Source of the DNA: Neobittarella massiliensis (ex Bilen et al. 2018)
GTDB lineage: Bacteria; Bacillota; Clostridia; Oscillospirales; Ruminococcaceae
NCBI RefSeq assembly: GCF_900289145.1
Contig: NZ_OKQO01000005.1
Location: 1 to 64,000 of the forward strand
Direction of reading: 5' to 3'
Length of the DNA: 64,000 bases
Part shown: piece after piece, positions 50,968 through 59,763 of the stretch
How the letters are laid out: the number at the start of each line of letters is the position of its first letter
Numbering within the stretch: the stretch's first letter is position 1
The notes under the pieces: model-generated
Seen by the model: only the letters and a program-made list of their open reading frames with translations
Database searches by the model: none
Told to the model about the DNA's origin: nothing
Translations under genes and position numbers: made by a program

Positions 50968-52308
50968 TTACAGGTACCCGTACCGCTTGCGGCCCCGCCA
51001 CAGCAGTACCAGCGCCGCGATCACCGTCAGCCCCTCGGCGATGGGCACTGCCAGCCACAGCCCGTCTACGCCCCAGAGCCGCGGCAGCAGCAAAAGCCCG
51101 ATCGTCGTAAAACCAAATGTACGGGTAAAAGAGAGCCCCGCCGAGAGCTTGCCGTTTGACAGCGCGGTGAACATGGCCGAGGTGAAGATGTTGATCCCAC
51201 TGGCCAAAAAACTGTAGCCAAACAGCCGAAAGCCGGCGCGGCTCAGCTGGTACACGGTGCTGCCCGGGGCGGCAAATATAGCCGACAGCACCGGTGCACC
51301 TATCATGGTCAGTGCAAAGATCGCCAGCGACGACAGACCGATAAAGCGCAGACAGATGCCAAACACCCGCTTTTGCCGTCGGGTGTTGCCGCTGCCGTAG
51401 TTAAAGCTGATGATCGGCGCCACCCCCATAGAAAAGCCGATATACAAGGTGCTCATCAAAAACTGGGTGTAGAGCATCACCGTCACCGCCGCCACCCCGG
51501 CCTCGCCAGCCAGTTTTATCATCTGGATGTTAAAGAGAAAGGTGGTCAGGGCGGTGGCCAGCTGGCTGACCATCTCTGACGAGCCGTTGAGACAGGCCTC
51601 TGCCAGCACCCGCCCCTCCCAGATGGGGCGGCAAAAGTACAGGCTGCCCCGCTTTTTCATAAACACCAAGAGCCCCGCCACCGCCGGGATGGAGTAGCCC
51701 AGCCCGGTGGCGATGGCCGCCCCCATGATCCCCATCTTGAGCGGGCCCATAAACACAAAGTCCAGCACGGCGTTGGTGCAGCCGGCCGCCAGCGTCAGCC
51801 CAAAGCCCAGCCCCGGGCGCCCGGCGGTGACCAGCAGGTTTTGAAACAGCACCTGCAGCATATTAAAAGGGGTGCACAGCAGTAGGACCCCCAGGTAGTC
51901 GCGGCAGTATGGGGCCAAGATCTCGCTGGCCCCCAGCGCCCGCACCAGCGGGTCTAAAAAAGATAGGCCCAATAGGGCGATGAGTGCGCTCAGCGCCACA
52001 CAGCACAGCGCCAGCAGGCTAAAGGCGCTGCGGGCGCCCCGGTCATCCCCCTCCCCCATGCGGCGGCCGATAATGGCCCCGCCGCCGGTGGCCAGCATGG
52101 TCGCGAGCCCCACCGTGGCGTAGATCACCGGGCAGGCGATGTTCACCGCCGACAGCGCCTCGGTGCCCACCAGACGCGAGATGAATACCGTATCTACAAT
52201 GGTATACATGCCCATGAACACCATCATAAAAATGGTGGGGAAGGCAAAACGTAGCAGTGCCCCGGCGCCAAAATCGCGGTCCAGGGGGTTTATACGCCGC
52301 TCAGTCAT
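50968..52308 (-). CDS. MATE-family efflux transporter
   Basis: A 446-residue protein with 12 TM helices. The start ATG at 52308 lies 6 nt after GGAGGTGAAG and overlaps the end of the AraC-GNAT gene by 8 nt. N-terminal MGMYTIVDTVFISRLVGTEA and ATGGGAIIGRRMGEG are standard MATE helices 1-2 features. The duplicated half starts near residue 235 with LNGSSEMVSQLATALTTFLF. It uses a sodium or proton gradient to export drugs or metabolites. Translational coupling to a regulator-acetyltransferase fusion suggests the two respond to the same compound. Confidence 0.9.
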   Translation of the reverse strand: MTERRINPLDRDFGAGALLRFAFPTIFMMVFMGMYTIVDTVFISRLVGTEALSAVNIACPVIYATVGLATMLATGGGAIIGRRMGEGDDRGARSAFSLLALCCVALSALIALLGLSFLDPLVRALGASEILAPYCRDYLGVLLLCTPFNMLQVLFQNLLVTAGRPGLGFGLTLAAGCTNAVLDFVFMGPLKMGIMGAAIATGLGYSIPAVAGLLVFMKKRGSLYFCRPIWEGRVLAEACLNGSSEMVSQLATALTTFLFNIQMIKLAGEAGVAAVTVMLYTQFLMSTLYIGFSMGVAPIISFNYGSGNTRRQKRVFGICLRFIGLSSLAIFALTMIGAPVLSAIFAAPGSTVYQLSRAGFRLFGYSFLASGINIFTSAMFTALSNGKLSAGLSFTRTFGFTTIGLLLLPRLWGVDGLWLAVPIAEGLTVIAALVLLWRGRKRYGYL

Positions 52309-53164
52309 CGCCTTCACCTCCCCGCTCTTCTGCCGGCAGCACAAAGCGCTGGGTGGGGTAGCCAAATTCGGTCAGCAGCTCCGATTCGGCAAAGCCCAGC
52401 TGCAAAAAAGCCTCCCGGTACCCGGTATCGGCCCGGTCGCCGGCCCGGTAGGTGGTAATACTCACCGGTCTTCCCGGCATATACCGCTCCACCACACACC
52501 GCAGCAGCGCCTCGGTCACACCGCGGCGGCGGTACTGGGGGTGTACGCCCAAAAAGTCGATACTCCCCTGCCGGGGGTCAAACAGCACCGCGCCGATAGC
52601 CGTTTGGTTCTCGCACAGCCACAGGGCCCGTCCGGCGCGCATATAGTCGCGCAGCACGTCGATATACTGCTCCTCGATCAGGCCGGGGAAACCGTCCACC
52701 ACCAGTCGCACCAGCTGCATCCAGCGGTCGATGTCTTTTTCCTGCGCCGTCTGTACCCGCTCTGCCAACGCGGCGGTATCCGTCTCGGGCAGCGCCGGGT
52801 CGGGCTGCAGCACAAAAGCCAGCTGCAGGGGGTAAAAGGCCTCCTCCTCGCGAAACCGCCCCGGTGCCTTTTTGTACATGGCCTTAAAGGCGTCGGTAAA
52901 GGCCTGTTGGCTGGCATACCCCGCCAGCTGGGCGATCTCGGAGATAGGCCGGCGCGAGAACGCCAGCAGCTTGGCCGCCTCGGTCAGCTGACGGCGCTGT
53001 ACGTAGTCGTGCACCGTAAGCCCCACCGCAGCGGTAAACATGCGGTGCAGGTAATATTTAGAGTAGTGTACCGCCTCCGCCACCTGCTCCAGGTCCAGCT
53101 TCTGATCTAAGTGGGCCTCGATATAGTCGATGGCCGCCATCACGTTTTGGGTCTTTCCCGCCAA
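52301..53164 (-). CDS. AraC regulator fused to GNAT acetyltransferase
   Basis: A 287-residue protein from a TTG at 53164, 7 nt after GGAGGG. Residues 1-~105 are an AraC-type double HTH (NVMAAIDYIEAHLDQKLDLE, EIAQLAGYASQQAFTDAFKA). Residues ~115-285 are a GNAT domain with LFDPRQGSIDFLGVHPQYRR and RRGVTEALLR, the acetyl-CoA loop. Both parts appear intact. It may acetylate the inducer of its own regulon or sense acetyl-CoA. The downstream MATE gene is the clear target. AraC-GNAT fusions exist in Clostridia, but the biochemical role is unclear to me. Confidence 0.85.
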   Translation of the reverse strand: MAGKTQNVMAAIDYIEAHLDQKLDLEQVAEAVHYSKYYLHRMFTAAVGLTVHDYVQRRQLTEAAKLLAFSRRPISEIAQLAGYASQQAFTDAFKAMYKKAPGRFREEEAFYPLQLAFVLQPDPALPETDTAALAERVQTAQEKDIDRWMQLVRLVVDGFPGLIEEQYIDVLRDYMRAGRALWLCENQTAIGAVLFDPRQGSIDFLGVHPQYRRRGVTEALLRCVVERYMPGRPVSITTYRAGDRADTGYREAFLQLGFAESELLTEFGYPTQRFVLPAEERGGEGDD

Positions 53165-53273
53165 AACACATCCCTCCTTCGCCTGCCCATCATAGCAAAA
53201 AGCGGGGCGCTGCCTCTACATCATTCTTGCCCAACCGCCGTCAACCGCCGCCCATTGGCCGGCTCCGCCACAC

Positions 53274-53308
53274 AAAAAGGCGGGGCGGCTGCAGGCCGTC
53301 CCGCCGGT
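53274..53308 (-). terminator. Terminator after nucleoside hydrolase
   Basis: GGCGGG-CGGC (53281-53291) pairs with GCCG-CCCGCC (53297-53307). On the minus strand it is followed by TTTTT. Confidence 0.8.
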
Positions 53309-53317
53309 GGTGACCCA

Positions 53318-54226
53318 TCAGCCCCCATATTTGGCAAACAGGTCTAAGATCAGCTGCACAAACCCCTTTTTTTGCATGTGCAGCGCCACCAGCGCATTGG
53401 GTCGGTCGCTGGCAAAATCGCACACCGTCTGCCCCAGCCGCAGCTGGTCGCGCAGCTCGATGTGCACCTGCGCCGGCTGGGCGGTGATGATCTCGGGGCG
53501 CAAGATCCAGGCCACCGTCACCGCGTCGAAGATGATGCTCTCACCATTTTTAAAGTCCTGCATCATCTCCCGCGCAAAGTAGCCGGCCGCCTCGTTTTGC
53601 AGCGCCTCCAAGCGCTCTGCATCCTCCACGCTCACCCGGCCGTCACGGCACACCTCTATGCCGCACATCACGATGGGGACACCGCTGCGAAACACGATAT
53701 CCGCTGCCTCGGGGTCTACATAGATGTTGAATTCGGCAAACTCGGTGGTGTTTCCGCCGGCCGCCGCGCCCCCCATCAGCACCATGCGCAAAATGTTTTC
53801 TTTGCACTGGGGGTACTTCTGCAGCAGCTTGGCGATGTTGGTCAGCGGCCCCAGCGGGATAAGAGTCACCGGCTGCTCGCTCTTCTGGATCAGGTCGTAC
53901 AAAAAGTCTTCTGCCGGGCGGGGATCTACCGGTACCCGCTCCTCCTTTGCCCCCGCAAACAACATGTGGATGGGGCGCCCGGTTTCGATCAGGTCCCGCT
54001 GCAGCGGCCCGGCTGCGCCGGCGGCAAACGGCACTGCGGGGTCGGTAAACGACAGGGTCCGCCGGGTGTTCTTCACCACCCGGTCTAAAGTCAGGTTGCC
54101 GGCCACCGCCGATACCCCCAGCACCTCCAGCTGGTCGCTGGCAATGGCCATAGCGATGGCAAAGGCGTCGTCCGAGCCGGTGTCGCAGTCTAAGATCACC
54201 GGCATTTTTACAGCTTCTATGGGCAT
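53318..54226 (-). CDS. Nucleoside hydrolase
   Basis: A 302-residue protein from ATG 54226 after AGAGGAGAG. The calcium-binding Asp cluster is PVILDCDTGSDDAFAIAMAI, the family signature. GPLTNIAKLLQKYP, GGAAAGGNTTEFAEFNIYVD and the C-terminal FDAVTVAWILRPE, with a conserved Asp, complete the active site. It cleaves the N-glycosidic bond of ribonucleosides to give ribose and base. It is single and separate from the three-gene cluster at 61.6-64 kb and more diverged from them than they are from each other. Confidence 0.9.
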   Translation of the reverse strand: MPIEAVKMPVILDCDTGSDDAFAIAMAIASDQLEVLGVSAVAGNLTLDRVVKNTRRTLSFTDPAVPFAAGAAGPLQRDLIETGRPIHMLFAGAKEERVPVDPRPAEDFLYDLIQKSEQPVTLIPLGPLTNIAKLLQKYPQCKENILRMVLMGGAAAGGNTTEFAEFNIYVDPEAADIVFRSGVPIVMCGIEVCRDGRVSVEDAERLEALQNEAAGYFAREMMQDFKNGESIIFDAVTVAWILRPEIITAQPAQVHIELRDQLRLGQTVCDFASDRPNALVALHMQKKGFVQLILDLFAKYGG

Positions 54227-54397
54227 AGTATCGCTCTCCTCTAGCACTTCTCTTCCACTCTAGTATACCGTTCCTGTCGGCAGCCGGCAACCTCACACCG
54301 GCAATTTTCTGTATGCCCCCAACACCGTGCGCCCCACTGTGCACCATGCCCAAAAAAGTATATCGGGCACCGCTGCAGCCCACTTGACCGCCAATGG

Positions 54398-54434
54398 CAA
54401 AAGGCCCCGGGGCAGGTCTTTGCCCCGGGGCCCT
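54398..54434 (-). terminator. Terminator of the LeuA-like/ligase operon
   Basis: Perfect 12-bp arms GGCCCCGGGGCA (54403-54414) and TGCCCCGGGGCC (54421-54432), followed on the minus strand by a short T run. Confidence 0.85.
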
Positions 54435-54465
54435 CGGCGGCGATGACACAGGCCATCCGGCAGCT

Positions 54466-56967
54466 CTAGTCTCCCAGGCCCAGCTTTTTCACCGCGTCTT
54501 CACGCATTTTATACTTGAGTATCTTTCCGGCCACATTCATGGGGAACTCCGCCACAAAATCGATGTACCGGGGCACCTTGTGCCGGGCCATGTGATCGGC
54601 GATGTAGCCGCGCATCTCCTCGGCGGTCATCTGCTGGCCCTCTTTTAAAATGATACAGGCCATGATCTCCTCGCCGTAGCGCTTGTCCGGCACGCCGATG
54701 ACCTGTACGTCCTGCACCTTTGGATGGGTGAAGATGAACTCCTCGATCTCTTTGGGGTAGATGTTTTCGCCCCCGCGGATGATCATGTCTTTCAGCCGCC
54801 CGGTAATGCGGTAGTTGCCATCCCGGTCGCGGCAGGCCAGGTCGCCGGTGTGCAGCCAGCCTTCGGCGTCGATGGCCGCCTCGGTGGCGCCGGGCATCTT
54901 GTAATAGCCCTTCATGATGTTATAGCCCCGAGCCACAAATTCGCCGGTCTCGCCGTCTTGGCAATCAGCGCCGGTATCGGGATCGATGATCTTGCAGGAC
55001 ACGTTGGCAAAGGCGCTGCCCACCGTGTCGGTGCGCACCTCCAGCGGGTCGGTAAAGCTCGACATGGTACACCCCGGCGAGGCCTCGGTCTGGCCGTATA
55101 CGCTCACGATCTGGCGCATATTCATCACCTCTGCCGCCTGGCGCATGAGGTCGGCCGGGCAGTTGGAGCCGGCCATAATGCCGGTGCGGATGTACGAGAA
55201 ATCGGTGGTGGCAAAATCGGGGTGGCCCATCATGGCGATAAACATGGTGGGCACACCGTTAAAGCAGGTGATGCGCTCGGCGCTCACACAGGCCAGTGCC
55301 GAGGCCGGCGAGAAGTACGGCAGCGGGCACATGGTGGTGCCGTGGGTCATCGAGGCGGTCATCGACAGCACCATACCGAAACAGTGGAACATCGGCACCT
55401 GTATCATCATGCGGTCGGCGGTGGAGAGGTCCATGCGGTCGCCGATATACTTGCCGTTGTTGACCACGTTGTAGTGGGTGAGCATAACGCCCTTGGGAAA
55501 GCCGGTGGTGCCGGAGGTGTACTGCATGTTGCACACGTCGCCCGGGTCGACCTTGGCCGCCAGGCGGTAGACTTCCTCTACGGGCACGTTGTCCGCCCGC
55601 TGCATGGCTTCCTCCCAGCATAGGCAGCCGGGCACCTTGCAGCCCACGGTGATGACGTTGCGCAAAAACGGCAGTCGGCGGCTATGCAGCGGCTGGCCGG
55701 GACGGGTGGTGGCCAGCTCTGGGCAGAGCTCCTGCACGATGCTCTTGTAGTGGGCGTCGCGAAAGCCCTCCACCATGATCAGGGTGTGGGTGTCCGACTG
55801 ACGCAGCAGGTACTCGGCCTCGTGGATCTTGTAGGCGGTGTTCATCGACACCAGCACCGCGCCGATCTTGGTCACCGACCAAAAGGCGATGAACCACTGG
55901 GGGATGTTGGTGGCCCAGATGGCCACATGGCTGCCCGCTTTTACCCCCAGCGAGATAAGCACCCGGCAAAACTGGTCCACGTCGTCGCGGAACTGGGCGT
56001 AGGTGCGGGTGTAGTCGAGGGTGGTGTATTTAAAGGCGTACTGGTCGGGGAATTCCTCCACCATGCGGTCGAGCACCTGCGAGAAAGTCAGGTCGATGAG
56101 GTCGTCTTTCTTCCACACGAACTGGCCGGTGTGAGTGGTGTTGTCGTACAGGTGGTGCGGTGCCCGCGACGGGCTGCCGAACTGCTCCATATAGGTGACG
56201 AAGTGGGTAAAGATGACCTCCATATCCTGCAGGCCCGGCATCCACTGGGGGTCCCATTCCAGCGAGATAAATCCGTCGTAGTTGATCGAGCCCAGCGCCC
56301 GCATGAGCTGATCCATGGGCAGGCTGCCCTCGCCGATAAGGCAGTACACCGGCCGGCCGTCTTCCCCCACGGTCGAGTCTTTTACGTGTACATGGCGCAC
56401 ATAGGCCCCCAGGTTTTGGATGGTCTCCTCCGGCTGTTCGCCGTGGTCGCGATAGGGGTGGTGCAGGTCCCACAGCGCCGCCAAATGGTCAGAGGCAAAC
56501 CGGTTGAGCAGGTCCCGCAGCGCCGCCGTATCAGAAAAAATGCCCACCGTCTCTAAAAGCAGTGTCACCCCCAGCTCCTCGGCCCGCGTTACCAGCTGCT
56601 TTAGGCAGTCGCCGGCGGCCTCTACAGCGCTCTTTCCGCCGCTGGTGGCGTGCACCCGCACGTAGGGCACCCGCAGGTCTTTGGCCGTCTGCATACAGGC
56701 GGTCACCTCGGCCACAGTATCGGCCCGGCCGGCGATATCCGAGATATCGCACACCGAGTCGAGACAGGGGATGGAGAGCTGCTTTTCAAACAGGTCGCGC
56801 ACTGTGGCCGCGGCGTGGTGGGGGCCAAAAGGCCCGTGCTTGCCGGCCAGCTCCCCCTGGTGGATGCCCCGCAGCTCAATGCCCTGCATGCCGGTCTCCC
56901 CGGCCACAGCTACAAATTCATCCCAGCTGTACCCCTGCCAGCCATTTATCGAAAACGAAAGTCTCAT
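54466..56967 (-). CDS. TIM-barrel (xylose isomerase-like) fused to acyl-CoA ligase
   Basis: An 833-residue two-domain protein. Residues 1-~275 form an AP-endonuclease-2/xylose-isomerase-like TIM barrel: a start with INGWQGYSWDEFVAVAGETG, then LLLETVG, ALWDLHHPY, VRHVHVKD and FISLEWDP, which supply the Glu, Asp/His, His and Glu metal ligands. Residues ~285-833 are an AMP-forming ligase: YTSGTTGFPKG near 480, YGQTEASPG near 640, GWLHTGDLACRDRDGNY, and the C-terminal catalytic Lys in NVAGKILKYK. Both halves look catalytically complete. The ATG follows GAGGAGATG two bases after the LeuA-like stop, so both share the T-box leader. The substrate is unknown. The barrel may make or open a hydroxy/keto acid that the ligase activates. 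Confidence 0.85.
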   Translation of the reverse strand: MRLSFSINGWQGYSWDEFVAVAGETGMQGIELRGIHQGELAGKHGPFGPHHAAATVRDLFEKQLSIPCLDSVCDISDIAGRADTVAEVTACMQTAKDLRVPYVRVHATSGGKSAVEAAGDCLKQLVTRAEELGVTLLLETVGIFSDTAALRDLLNRFASDHLAALWDLHHPYRDHGEQPEETIQNLGAYVRHVHVKDSTVGEDGRPVYCLIGEGSLPMDQLMRALGSINYDGFISLEWDPQWMPGLQDMEVIFTHFVTYMEQFGSPSRAPHHLYDNTTHTGQFVWKKDDLIDLTFSQVLDRMVEEFPDQYAFKYTTLDYTRTYAQFRDDVDQFCRVLISLGVKAGSHVAIWATNIPQWFIAFWSVTKIGAVLVSMNTAYKIHEAEYLLRQSDTHTLIMVEGFRDAHYKSIVQELCPELATTRPGQPLHSRRLPFLRNVITVGCKVPGCLCWEEAMQRADNVPVEEVYRLAAKVDPGDVCNMQYTSGTTGFPKGVMLTHYNVVNNGKYIGDRMDLSTADRMMIQVPMFHCFGMVLSMTASMTHGTTMCPLPYFSPASALACVSAERITCFNGVPTMFIAMMGHPDFATTDFSYIRTGIMAGSNCPADLMRQAAEVMNMRQIVSVYGQTEASPGCTMSSFTDPLEVRTDTVGSAFANVSCKIIDPDTGADCQDGETGEFVARGYNIMKGYYKMPGATEAAIDAEGWLHTGDLACRDRDGNYRITGRLKDMIIRGGENIYPKEIEEFIFTHPKVQDVQVIGVPDKRYGEEIMACIILKEGQQMTAEEMRGYIADHMARHKVPRYIDFVAEFPMNVAGKILKYKMREDAVKKLGLGD

Positions 56968-56969
56968 TG

Positions 56970-58379
56970 CTACATCTCCTCGTATACGATCTTGTTGAGC
57001 GCGTTCATGTACGCGTGGATACTGGCGCCGATCACGTCGGTGGATATACCCTGCCCGGCGTACAGCTTGCCGCCGGCCCGCAGCCGCACCAGTGCGGCGC
57101 CCATAGCCTCACGGCCCTCGGTCACCGCCTGGATCTGAAAGTCGTCCAGCTCGTAATGGTGGCCGATGATCTGCTCAATGGTCAAAAAGGCGGCGTCGAT
57201 AGGGCCGTCGCCCACACAGATACCGGGCATGATGCGCCCGTCTTTTTCCAGTTCGATCTGGGCGCTGGCGGCGATCACGTTGCCGGCGTTGATGACATAG
57301 CTGCGCAGCTTGTAGGTGGGGGGCACCTGCAGGGCGTTGGTGGCCACGATGACTTCCAGCTCCGGCAGGCTCACCTCTTTTTTGGCGGCGATGTGGCAAA
57401 ATGCCTCGTACACCTTGGCCATGTCGTCCTCCGAGAGATCATATCCCAACTTTTGCACCGCCCCGGCCACCGCGGCCAGGTCGTCGTGGGCGCTCAGGGC
57501 GCCGCCTTGCTGGGCCTTACCCACCCCGTGGTCAAACGGCGAGCGCCGGCTGCGCTCGGTCTCGGCCATCCAGCGTATCTGGTCGATGGTGCGCTGCAGC
57601 TCGGTCACCCTGATGTCGGTGTACACCGAGCAGGCGTCGCCCCTGGCTCTGATGATCTGGCTCATGGCCCCCATGCCCGGGCAATCGGCGGTGCAGCAGC
57701 TCACCTTGATCTCGTCGGCCCCGGCCCGTATGGCCGATACCGCACAGGCTACCGCCATGCCCAACTCGTCGCCGCAGGCGGCCCCCAGCGACACCTGCCC
57801 GCAGGCGGGCACCGCTTCTTTCACCGCCCCGATAAAGTGGCCAAACTCGCTGGGCAGCATGGTGCCGGCTGTATCGGCCAGGCTCACGACAGTGGCACCG
57901 GCGGCGATAGCGGCTTCTACGGCGCGGTACAAAAAGTCCTGCTCGGCACGGGTGGCGTCCTCGGCCAAAAATTCCACCTCGCCGCACAGCGTCCGGCACC
58001 GCCGCACCAGCATGTCGATCATCTCCAGCACCGCCGCCGGCTTTTTGTGGCAGCTGTACTCCATCTGTACCGGGCTCACCGGCACCGCCACCTGCAGGCG
58101 CGGTCTTTTGGCCCCGCGCACCGCCTCCCAGGCACTGTCTACCCCCGCCTCGCTGTGGGCCACCGGCACGCTGACTACCGCCTGTGCCGCCAGATTGGCG
58201 ATAGATTTGATGAGCAGTGCATCCACCTGGGGATCGTCGATGGCCGATACCTCGATGACCGGGGCGCCCACCCGGTCGAGCAGTTTGGCGATCTCTATTT
58301 TTTCTTTAAAGCTCAGCTGGGCGGCCGATCCCTGCCGCGCGGTCTTTAAGGTCATGTCTGCCAGTATAATGTTGCGCAT
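56970..58379 (-). CDS. LeuA-like protein lacking metal-site residues
   Basis: A 469-residue protein whose domain order matches 2-isopropylmalate synthase: a DRE-TIM barrel (~1-265), linker, and LeuA regulatory domain (~330-469, ending AGQGISTDVIGASIHAYMNA). Many LeuA landmarks remain (FKEKIEIAKLLDRVGAPVIE, VEFLAEDATRA, LADTAGTMLPSEFG). The TLRDGEQ motif is TLKTARQ, losing the catalytic Arg and metal-binding Asp. The HCHND metal motif is AACGDE, losing both His. It is therefore a pseudoenzyme, a regulatory subunit, or an enzyme with changed chemistry. It is first in an operon behind a T-box leader and is followed after 2 nt by the TIM-barrel/ligase fusion. Confidence 0.8.
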   Translation of the reverse strand: MRNIILADMTLKTARQGSAAQLSFKEKIEIAKLLDRVGAPVIEVSAIDDPQVDALLIKSIANLAAQAVVSVPVAHSEAGVDSAWEAVRGAKRPRLQVAVPVSPVQMEYSCHKKPAAVLEMIDMLVRRCRTLCGEVEFLAEDATRAEQDFLYRAVEAAIAAGATVVSLADTAGTMLPSEFGHFIGAVKEAVPACGQVSLGAACGDELGMAVACAVSAIRAGADEIKVSCCTADCPGMGAMSQIIRARGDACSVYTDIRVTELQRTIDQIRWMAETERSRRSPFDHGVGKAQQGGALSAHDDLAAVAGAVQKLGYDLSEDDMAKVYEAFCHIAAKKEVSLPELEVIVATNALQVPPTYKLRSYVINAGNVIAASAQIELEKDGRIMPGICVGDGPIDAAFLTIEQIIGHHYELDDFQIQAVTEGREAMGAALVRLRAGGKLYAGQGISTDVIGASIHAYMNALNKIVYEEM

Positions 58380-58433
58380 AGTATCTCGCTCCTGTCTCTC
58401 ACGCCCGGCCTGGGGCCGGTCAAAACCTCTCTC

Positions 58434-58830
58434 AACAAAAAAATCCCCGAGGTCTTATATAAGACCTCAGGGACGGATGTGCTCCGCGGTACCACCCTGT
58501 TTACCGCCCGCCGTGCAGCTTCGCCGCGATACACAGAGCCAAAATGCATCCGCCGATAAAAAAAGTCCCCGAAGCCCGGTATCAGGCTTCAGGGACGGAA
58601 GATCTTCCGCGGTACCACCCTGTTTATCGCCGCTGCCGTATAGCGCGCGATCACTTTTCGGGGCTCTAGCAAGCCCCTATCCGATAACGGGGAAACCGTG
58701 GCTCCTTACTCGGCTTACTTTAGGGAGCCCTGCTCGGGAGGCAGACTGCACAGGTCTTTCAGTACCGGCTCGCACCCGCCGCCGGCTCTCTGGAACGCTC
58801 CAGACCTGGCATAATTCCGTCAAAGCATTT
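58434..58830 (-). promoter_or_regulatory. T-box leader with two antiterminator modules
   Basis: Reading the minus strand: stem I carries AGAGAGCC (58784-58791) and the GGTG apical motif (58773-58776). The specifier region CTGCCTCCCGAGC (58732-58744) offers CTG or CTC, both Leu. The first T-box AGGGTGGTACCGCG is at 58608-58621, with its terminator at 58565-58596 and T run. A second identical 14-nt T-box is at 58485-58498, with terminator 58444-58473 and T run. Only about 65 nt separate the first terminator from the second T-box, too short for a second stem I. One sensor thus controls two terminators in series, or a duplication has lost its stem I. The downstream gene is the LeuA-like one. Confidence 0.85.
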
Positions 58831-58970
58831 TGTCATGTCGTAGGTTTAACATACTATACCGCCCCGGCGCTTGTCAAGACCAGAACCAATAAATATTTTT
58901 TTACTTTTTACGGCGTCCTCAGCCTGTCCGCCAACCCGTGCACCGGCAGCACCCGCTGCGGCCACATTTG

Positions 58971-59639
58971 CTACCGCCCCGCATCAGTACCGATACGCGC
59001 AGCCATCTGTACGCCGGCGTCAAAGGCGTTTTGGCAGTCGCGGGGAAACTGTTCCTGGTGCCAACGCCGTTTGGCCGGCTCGTCCCAGTAATCGGCCTGG
59101 TATTGACTGTAGTCGGTGAATTCGTAGGTGTCAAAGGCATATATCCGCTGCGGCTCGGCGTAAAAGGTGTAGGAGAAGTACTGCTCGGTGTCGCCGAGTA
59201 CGGCTGGATAGCCCCGCCGGCGCATCTCCTCCTCGGTGACGTTCATGGTGTAGAGCACCGCCGTCTCGATCTTTTGCGGTGCCAAACTCCCACCGCCCCG
59301 CTCAAACGAGTGGTACTGAAAAAATAGCCGCTCCAACAGGCCCCGCAGCTGGGCGGTGATCTGGTGAAAATAAATGGGCGAGGCAAAGGCGATCCCATCG
59401 GCCTGCCGCAGCTTTTCTAGCACCGGCTGCAGGCCGTCACGATAGCTGCAGCGCCCATAAGTAGGGCCCCTGCGCTTGCACAAAAAGCAGCTGCGGCAGC
59501 CGGTATAGTCCAGGTCAAAAAGGTGAATGGTCTCCACCTCTGCCCCCGCCGACCGCGCCCCCTGCAAAAAGTGTTCCAACATGGTAGCTGTGTTCCAGTT
59601 TTTACGCGGCCCGCCGTTCACCCCGTAGATCTTCATCAT
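58971..59639 (-). CDS. Flavodoxin-family NAD(P)H-dependent reductase
   Basis: A 222-residue protein of the FMN-reductase/flavodoxin type. The phosphate-binding loop is GVNGGPRKNWNTATML at the N-terminus. The GCRSCFLCKRRGP Cys-rich segment at ~residues 47-60 is typical of clostridial multimeric flavodoxin/iron-sulphur flavoprotein-like members. DGIAFASPIYFHQITAQLRG is the second FMN loop. RBS GAGGAGC precedes two adjacent ATGs. Its divergent neighbour is a broken HxlR regulator, a common partner of such reductases. Confidence 0.85.
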   Translation of the reverse strand: MMKIYGVNGGPRKNWNTATMLEHFLQGARSAGAEVETIHLFDLDYTGCRSCFLCKRRGPTYGRCSYRDGLQPVLEKLRQADGIAFASPIYFHQITAQLRGLLERLFFQYHSFERGGGSLAPQKIETAVLYTMNVTEEEMRRRGYPAVLGDTEQYFSYTFYAEPQRIYAFDTYEFTDYSQYQADYWDEPAKRRWHQEQFPRDCQNAFDAGVQMAARIGTDAGR

Positions 59640-59763
59640 ATACGCTCCTCACTTCTGTACCCTTTATGGGTTTGCTTTTGTCAGTTTCTATTTTAAAAAA
59701 GCAGGTGTAAAGCAGCAAGTATGCACTTTTTTGGTGAGTACTATCAAAAAAGAAAGTATTGCC

